From assembly GCA_002454165.1 (NCBI GenBank), contig DKIG01000049.1, forward strand, positions 1 through 18,442: a stretch of 18,442 nucleotides of DNA. Direction: 5' to 3'. Below, piece after piece: positions 14,111-18,442 of the stretch. Source of the DNA: Gammaproteobacteria bacterium UBA6724. Lineage in GTDB: Bacteria > Pseudomonadota > Gammaproteobacteria > Pseudomonadales > Azotimanducaceae. The translations under genes and the position numbers were made by a program. The notes under the pieces are model-generated. The model did no database searches, was not told where the DNA came from, and saw only the letters and a program-made list of their open reading frames with translations. Each line of letters opens with the position of its first letter. The first letter of the stretch is position 1.

Positions 14111-17100
14111 ATGAGCAAGGCAGTCTCATTTGATTCTTACTGTTTCGTGAAACGCATCGTAAAGCACATAATTGAAGTCAGATTCACCCGCATCCGTAGC
14201 CTCATAGCTGGACTAGTGCTTTGTCTGTCGCTTGGGTTTGCCGGGCAGGTAGCGGCGCAAAGCGTGAATGCCGGCGCCGACCAAACCCCGGTCTCGGGCG
14301 CGACGGTCACGCTGACCGGCACGGAAATCGGCACCTTTGATAACCCGACCCGCGTCTGGTCGCATCTATCCTGCGGTAGCCTGGCACTTAGCGACCCGGG
14401 TTGCCCAAGCGTCATGCTGATGGGTATGCGCAACGCCGGCATCAATACCTTCGTCGCGCCGAGAGTGACCAGCAACACCGTCTTGACTTTCCAGTTTAGT
14501 GTGACCGCCAGCGGGGGAACTCCAGTAACCGATAGGGTGACCATCACCGTCACTCCGGGCACCCTCCATCTTATCGGAGTGCCAAGCATCATCTCGGCTA
14601 ATCCGAATCCGCGCCGCGCTAAGGCCGGCGACATCCTGGTCCTGACCTTCACCCTGTCTAAAGCGGTGCGGGTGCAAGAGCCGGTCGCGTATATCGCCGG
14701 GCAAGACCCTGGCCACACCGTGAACGGAAACACTTACACCCTGGACTATCTGGTGAGGCGCGGCGACCGGCAAGGCGCGGCGACTTACGACATCGGCATC
14801 CTGACCGCGGTGGACGACGGCGAGACGATTGACCCCGAGCCGGTCACCTCCAACATCATCATTGACACCCAGGCCCCGACAGTGACCGAATGGGCTGAGC
14901 TCGGCACCTCCGTGGCAAGCATGGAGACCAGCACCACTATCACCTTCTCCGAGCCGATGCAGGTCCACCTTGCCGATTTCACTTCAATCAACGCCCATGT
15001 GAATAGCGTCCTGGACACCAGCGGCGACGGCAGGGTCTGGCGCATCGCTTACACCCCGATTGCCGGTGGCAGGGTGACCCTCACCGCCGCCAGCCTGCCC
15101 GACCTCGCTGGCAACACAGCAAGTGTTGAGGCGCGTAATGGCTTAGCGGCGGGAGATAGACCGGTGGTCAACTCATTCATCTTGCCGGGTAACCTGGTTG
15201 CCGGTCAGCAATACCTGACGACCATCACCTTCGCCGGCGCGGTCAATGGGCTCGCCATAGACCCAATGGATTGGCTGAATGATTTCGTGACCAGTAGCAA
15301 TGTCCATATTGACCTGGTGCGCAATCTTGCCCAGGACGAGGAATACGACGGCGTCGGCGGCGCGCCTATTAACTTTCCCCTTGACACCAGCAGTTACGAG
15401 ATCGTCTTCACACCGATTGATGCGGGCACGGTGACACTCAGCATTAGCACTGAGGCGGTGCGCATGGGTAGTAGCGATGATTTTTTCAATGACGTGCCCT
15501 ACACTCTGAGCGGGACCGCGGCGCACGCGCCTGTGCCGCGGCCAGTGCCGGGCACGGCGGCGTCAATTCGTACCGACGGGATCGGGCTCACCCTCACCGG
15601 CCCCACCATACTCAGGCCAGGGCAAACCCATGAATACACCCTGCATCGTTACCGCGGCACTATTAGTAGTTCCAGCTTCTTCGGCATAGGCATATTTAGC
15701 CACACTGCCGATCAGGTTGATTTCAGTAGCGCGCCGCCGAGCGGGGACCTATGCGGCAACTACTTCTGTCTGGATACCAGCAGCGCGAGTAGCGCGACCA
15801 ACACTAATGGTGGTGACCACGCAGATGCCGCAATTCACTTCCTTGAAAGGCACGGCACAAACTGGACGGTCAAGGTCACCGTCGCCGCGAACGCCCCCGA
15901 AGGGTCCACGGTTGACATCGGCATCCGCACCACAAATCGCCACAACCTCCACAAGTTCTTCACGCTCAGTGTGGTCAATCCGGTGCCCGACGCTCCGCCC
16001 AACTTTCATGTCCTGGGCGAAGACCAGCAAGCCATTTTGAGGTGGGATACGCCATACGATGGCGGCTTGGATATCACCCATTATGAATATCGCCAGCACC
16101 GGACGGGGAGAACATATCCTGACGACACCAGTTGGCTTGAAATTCAAAACAGTGCCAACTCAAACCAGCATATCGTCCGCGGCCTGAGTAACGACACCCG
16201 ATATTATTTCCAACTCCGCGCCGTGAACGACCAGGGCCCCGGACCGGCGACCAACGAAGAGACCACCGTGTCGGGAGTGCGTCCGGTGCTTGATTCATTC
16301 GCCTTGTCGCCGACCCTGAGTCTGGTTGCTGAGCGTCAAGCCGCGGTGACTATAACCTTTGCTGGACCAGTCAATGGGCTCGGCGTGGACGAGCTTGACT
16401 GGCTACATGATTTTGGTGGTAGCAGCAATGTGCATATTGACCGGGTGGACAATGTTGACCGAGGGCAAGAATACAACGGCTCAGGCACGGCACCCGGCAA
16501 CTATTACCTGGACACCAGGAGTTACATCATTTACTTCACGCCGATCAACTTGGGTCCCTTGAGGCTCAGCATTCGCAAGGGAGGAGTGCACGTCGGCGGC
16601 AGCGTAAACTTCTTCAATAATGTGGAGTATGTGATACGCGGCACGGCAGGGACTGAAGACACGCCACGCCTAGGGGCGACCTTCATAAAGTCACACGTTA
16701 CCGTTGGCACTGGGCTCACCCTCAGGGGACCGGCCACCCTCAGACCCGGTAAAACCCACGAATACAGGCTACATCGCTACCGAGAAAGAATCGTACATGA
16801 CGACTATTTCAGCGTCGGCTTATTCAGCCGCACGCCTGACCAGGTCGGCATCAGCCCGCCACCGCCGGAAGGTCAGCCAGGAACGACAAATCAGCAATGC
16901 GGTAGCAATTACTGCATCTCCATCACTACCACCAGTGTGAGCCTCAGCGAAGCTCCTGGGCACCACGCTGACGCCGCTGCCGTCTTCCTTGATAATCACA
17001 CGACAAACTGGACGCTCAGGGTCACCGTCGCCGAGAGCGTCCGCGCCAACACCCAGGTCATCATCGGCCTCAGAACCCAAAGAAACAACTATGTCAAGGT

Positions 17101-18442
17101 ATTCCAAACCCTCACCGTGGAGACGCCGATTCCCGATGCACCAGTTGAAGTGATCGCCAAGGGTGATGACCAACGCGCCACTTTGTTCTGGACCATGCCC
17201 GACGATGGCGGCTTTGCTATTTCTCATTATGAATATCGCCACAGCAGGACGGCCGGAATGCATAGCTCCGACACCAGTCCCTGGCTACCCTCGCCGAACG
17301 GTGTTAGCCAGATGCGGGAGCTCGTTCGCAACCTTGACAACGGCGTCAGATACTACTTCCAGGTGCGCGCCGTGAACTCCGCCGGTGCCGGCGATGCCTC
17401 CGAGGAAGTCAGCACCCTGGTGGGAGTAAGACCGACACTCGCCTCATTCATCTTGCCGACGCACCTGGTGGCTGGCGATCATATTACGGCGACCATCACC
17501 TTTGTTGCCAAGGTCAATGGTCTTGCCGTGAATCCAGACGACTTCGTATCTGACTTCGCAAGCGGCAGCAATGTGCATGTTGCCCAGGTGCGCAATGTTG
17601 ATCTGACCCTGGAATACGCCGGCGTCGGCGACCCACCCAGCGCATATCACCAAGACACCAGCAGTTACGAGATCACCTTCGTGCCGATTGCGGCGGGTGC
17701 CTTCACCCTTTCCATTAACAGCGACGCCCTGGGCGTCGGGCCTGGCAATGATTTATTCAACAACTCAGCCTTCACCGTCAGCGGTACCGCGGCCGCCGCG
17801 CCGCCCCTAGAGGCGGGCTCGGTCAATGTCAGGGGCTTGCGGCTCACCCTCAAGGGACCTGATAGGCTCAGAGCCGGTCAAACGCATCACTACACCCTGC
17901 ACCGCTCCCGAGGCACGATTAAAAATTCCGACTTCTTCGCCCTGGGCCTGTTCAGCAACGCAAGCGGGCAGCTGGGCTACAGCAGTGCGCCGCCCGAAGG
18001 TCCCCAATGCGGGCGTCTCTTCTGCCTCGCCACCAACAGCCGGGGGGCGGGCCTGTTGAACACCATTGCTGGCGGTTACCTCTTTGTCGTATCAGAGTTT
18101 CTCGAAAGACGCGGCACCGATTGGGAGGTCGCGGTCACCGTCGCCGCGGATACTGCCGACGACACGATGATTGACATAGGCATCAGAAATTCAGACGACC
18201 GCCTGGTCGCCAAGTTCTTCACCCTCACTGTGAACGCACCTATTCCCGACGCCCCGACCGAGGTGACCGCGCGCGGCGGCGATGGGGAAATTACCTTGCG
18301 CTGGACACCGCCTGGCGACGATGGCGGCGCGGCGATTACCGGATATGAATACCGCCAAAGCAGGACCGCGAACACCTATCCCGCCGCCGCCAGTCCCTGG
18401 GTTGAAATTGCCGATAGTGCCAGGGCGACCGAGCACAGTGTC
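14111..18442 (+). CDS. Giant secreted PKD/Ig-like/fibronectin type III repeat protein (3' end beyond window)
   Basis: I translated the frame from the ATG at 14111: it stays open for exactly 1444 codons to the window edge, so the gene is 3'-truncated here. GAGGA precedes the ATG at 8-9 nt. Residues 1-50 form a long signal peptide: a basic n-region of about 29 residues, then a hydrophobic core and cleavage near VAA-Q. A PKD/REJ-like domain (about 52-150) opens NAGADQTPVSG. Two Ig-like segments follow (about 151-255 and 256-345, the latter with FSEPM and LPDLAGN). Then come three composite units at 351-724, 725-1107 and 1108-1444 (cut). Each has an Ig-like module (SFxLP...VNGL...DTSSYEI), an unrecognised module with CGx3C, and an Fn3 domain (IPDAP...YEYR...YYFQLRAVN). 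No catalytic motif or membrane anchor is visible. A surface adhesin or matrix-like protein is a reasonable inference, not proven. Sorting signals, if any, lie beyond the edge. Confidence 0.9.
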   Translation, partial: MSKAVSFDSYCFVKRIVKHIIEVRFTRIRSLIAGLVLCLSLGFAGQVAAQSVNAGADQTPVSGATVTLTGTEIGTFDNPTRVWSHLSCGSLALSDPGCPSVMLMGMRNAGINTFVAPRVTSNTVLTFQFSVTASGGTPVTDRVTITVTPGTLHLIGVPSIISANPNPRRAKAGDILVLTFTLSKAVRVQEPVAYIAGQDPGHTVNGNTYTLDYLVRRGDRQGAATYDIGILTAVDDGETIDPEPVTSNIIIDTQAPTVTEWAELGTSVASMETSTTITFSEPMQVHLADFTSINAHVNSVLDTSGDGRVWRIAYTPIAGGRVTLTAASLPDLAGNTASVEARNGLAAGDRPVVNSFILPGNLVAGQQYLTTITFAGAVNGLAIDPMDWLNDFVTSSNVHIDLVRNLAQDEEYDGVGGAPINFPLDTSSYEIVFTPIDAGTVTLSISTEAVRMGSSDDFFNDVPYTLSGTAAHAPVPRPVPGTAASIRTDGIGLTLTGPTILRPGQTHEYTLHRYRGTISSSSFFGIGIFSHTADQVDFSSAPPSGDLCGNYFCLDTSSASSATNTNGGDHADAAIHFLERHGTNWTVKVTVAANAPEGSTVDIGIRTTNRHNLHKFFTLSVVNPVPDAPPNFHVLGEDQQAILRWDTPYDGGLDITHYEYRQHRTGRTYPDDTSWLEIQNSANSNQHIVRGLSNDTRYYFQLRAVNDQGPGPATNEETTVSGVRPVLDSFALSPTLSLVAERQAAVTITFAGPVNGLGVDELDWLHDFGGSSNVHIDRVDNVDRGQEYNGSGTAPGNYYLDTRSYIIYFTPINLGPLRLSIRKGGVHVGGSVNFFNNVEYVIRGTAGTEDTPRLGATFIKSHVTVGTGLTLRGPATLRPGKTHEYRLHRYRERIVHDDYFSVGLFSRTPDQVGISPPPPEGQPGTTNQQCGSNYCISITTTSVSLSEAPGHHADAAAVFLDNHTTNWTLRVTVAESVRANTQVIIGLRTQRNNYVKVFQTLTVETPIPDAPVEVIAKGDDQRATLFWTMPDDGGFAISHYEYRHSRTAGMHSSDTSPWLPSPNGVSQMRELVRNLDNGVRYYFQVRAVNSAGAGDASEEVSTLVGVRPTLASFILPTHLVAGDHITATITFVAKVNGLAVNPDDFVSDFASGSNVHVAQVRNVDLTLEYAGVGDPPSAYHQDTSSYEITFVPIAAGAFTLSINSDALGVGPGNDLFNNSAFTVSGTAAAAPPLEAGSVNVRGLRLTLKGPDRLRAGQTHHYTLHRSRGTIKNSDFFALGLFSNASGQLGYSSAPPEGPQCGRLFCLATNSRGAGLLNTIAGGYLFVVSEFLERRGTDWEVAVTVAADTADDTMIDIGIRNSDDRLVAKFFTLTVNAPIPDAPTEVTARGGDGEITLRWTPPGDDGGAAITGYEYRQSRTANTYPAAASPWVEIADSARATEHSV
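15161..16282 (+). repeat. Composite repeat unit 1 of the giant protein (374 aa)
   Basis: Encodes residues 351-724. Sub-modules are Ig-like (351 to about 475), the CGx3C module (about 489-623, cysteines 548 and 553), and fibronectin type III (624-723). Shares a 21-nt identical stretch with unit 3 (15383-15403 against 17654-17674) and a 17-nt identical stretch with unit 2 (16079-16095 against 17225-17241). Confidence 0.85.
16283..17431 (+). repeat. Composite repeat unit 2 of the giant protein (383 aa)
   Basis: Encodes residues 725-1107 in the same three-module order: Ig-like (from VLDSFALS), the CGx3C module (about 866-1005, cysteines 930 and 935) and fibronectin type III (1006-1107). It is nine residues longer than unit 1, mainly through a Pro/Gly/Gln-rich insertion just before the first cysteine. 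Confidence 0.85.
17432..18442 (+). repeat. Composite repeat unit 3 of the giant protein, cut by the window edge
   Basis: Encodes residues 1108-1444: Ig-like (from TLASFILP), the CGx3C module (about 1240-1376, cysteines 1300 and 1305) and the first 68 residues of a fibronectin type III domain (1377 onwards). The remainder and any further units lie to the right. Confidence 0.85.

Noticed and set aside
14137..18436. Many minus-strand open frames of 60-200 codons opposite the giant + strand frame
   Set aside because: They are antisense shadows of the repetitive GC-rich coding sequence; they lack family features, ribosome-binding sites and consistent order, while the + frame shows clear domain repeats.

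Overview
The window looks like a chromosomal segment of a gammaproteobacterium. The evidence is the block aspS–yebC–ruvC–ruvA–ruvB–tolQ–tolR–tolA–tolB–pal–cpoB, a gene order typical of Pseudomonas-like and related gammaproteobacteria, together with lipoprotein and signal-peptide types expected of a Gram-negative envelope. I cannot name the genus. No insertion sequence, CRISPR array, integrase or prophage gene is visible.

Layout, left to right. Positions 1-173 hold a promoter and a tRNA-Lys (UUU) on the + strand. Positions 184-10531 are a long same-strand (minus) run. It starts with an FmdB-type zinc-ribbon gene and continues through aspS, yebC, ruvCAB, tolQRAB, pal and cpoB, that is, translation, Holliday-junction processing and envelope constriction. 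ybgC, which normally precedes tolQ, is missing; a 116-nt gap with a repeat-bearing promoter-like region takes its place. Next come a GFA-family gene (minus), proS (plus, divergent from it), a TlpA/thioredoxin-like gene (minus) and an ABM-family monooxygenase-like gene (minus).

From 14111 to the right edge (18442) one reading frame on the + strand is open without interruption for 1444 codons and runs out of the window. It encodes a very large secreted protein: a long signal peptide, a PKD-like domain, Ig-like domains, then three copies (the third cut by the edge) of a composite unit of about 375-383 residues. Each unit is an Ig-like module, an unrecognised module with an invariant Cys-Gly-x3-Cys, and a fibronectin type III domain. 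A 264-nt leader containing a long-range inverted repeat and a C(UUCG)G hairpin precedes it. This gene is the accessory and most interesting part of the window; the rest is conserved housekeeping.

A second theme is that many unrelated genes here (cpoB, the FmdB gene, proS, the TlpA-like gene, the ABM gene) carry short in-frame tandem repeats of 12 or 15 bp in linkers or tails, and one intergenic region carries three 14-bp repeats. This suggests a lineage-wide tendency to short tandem duplication.
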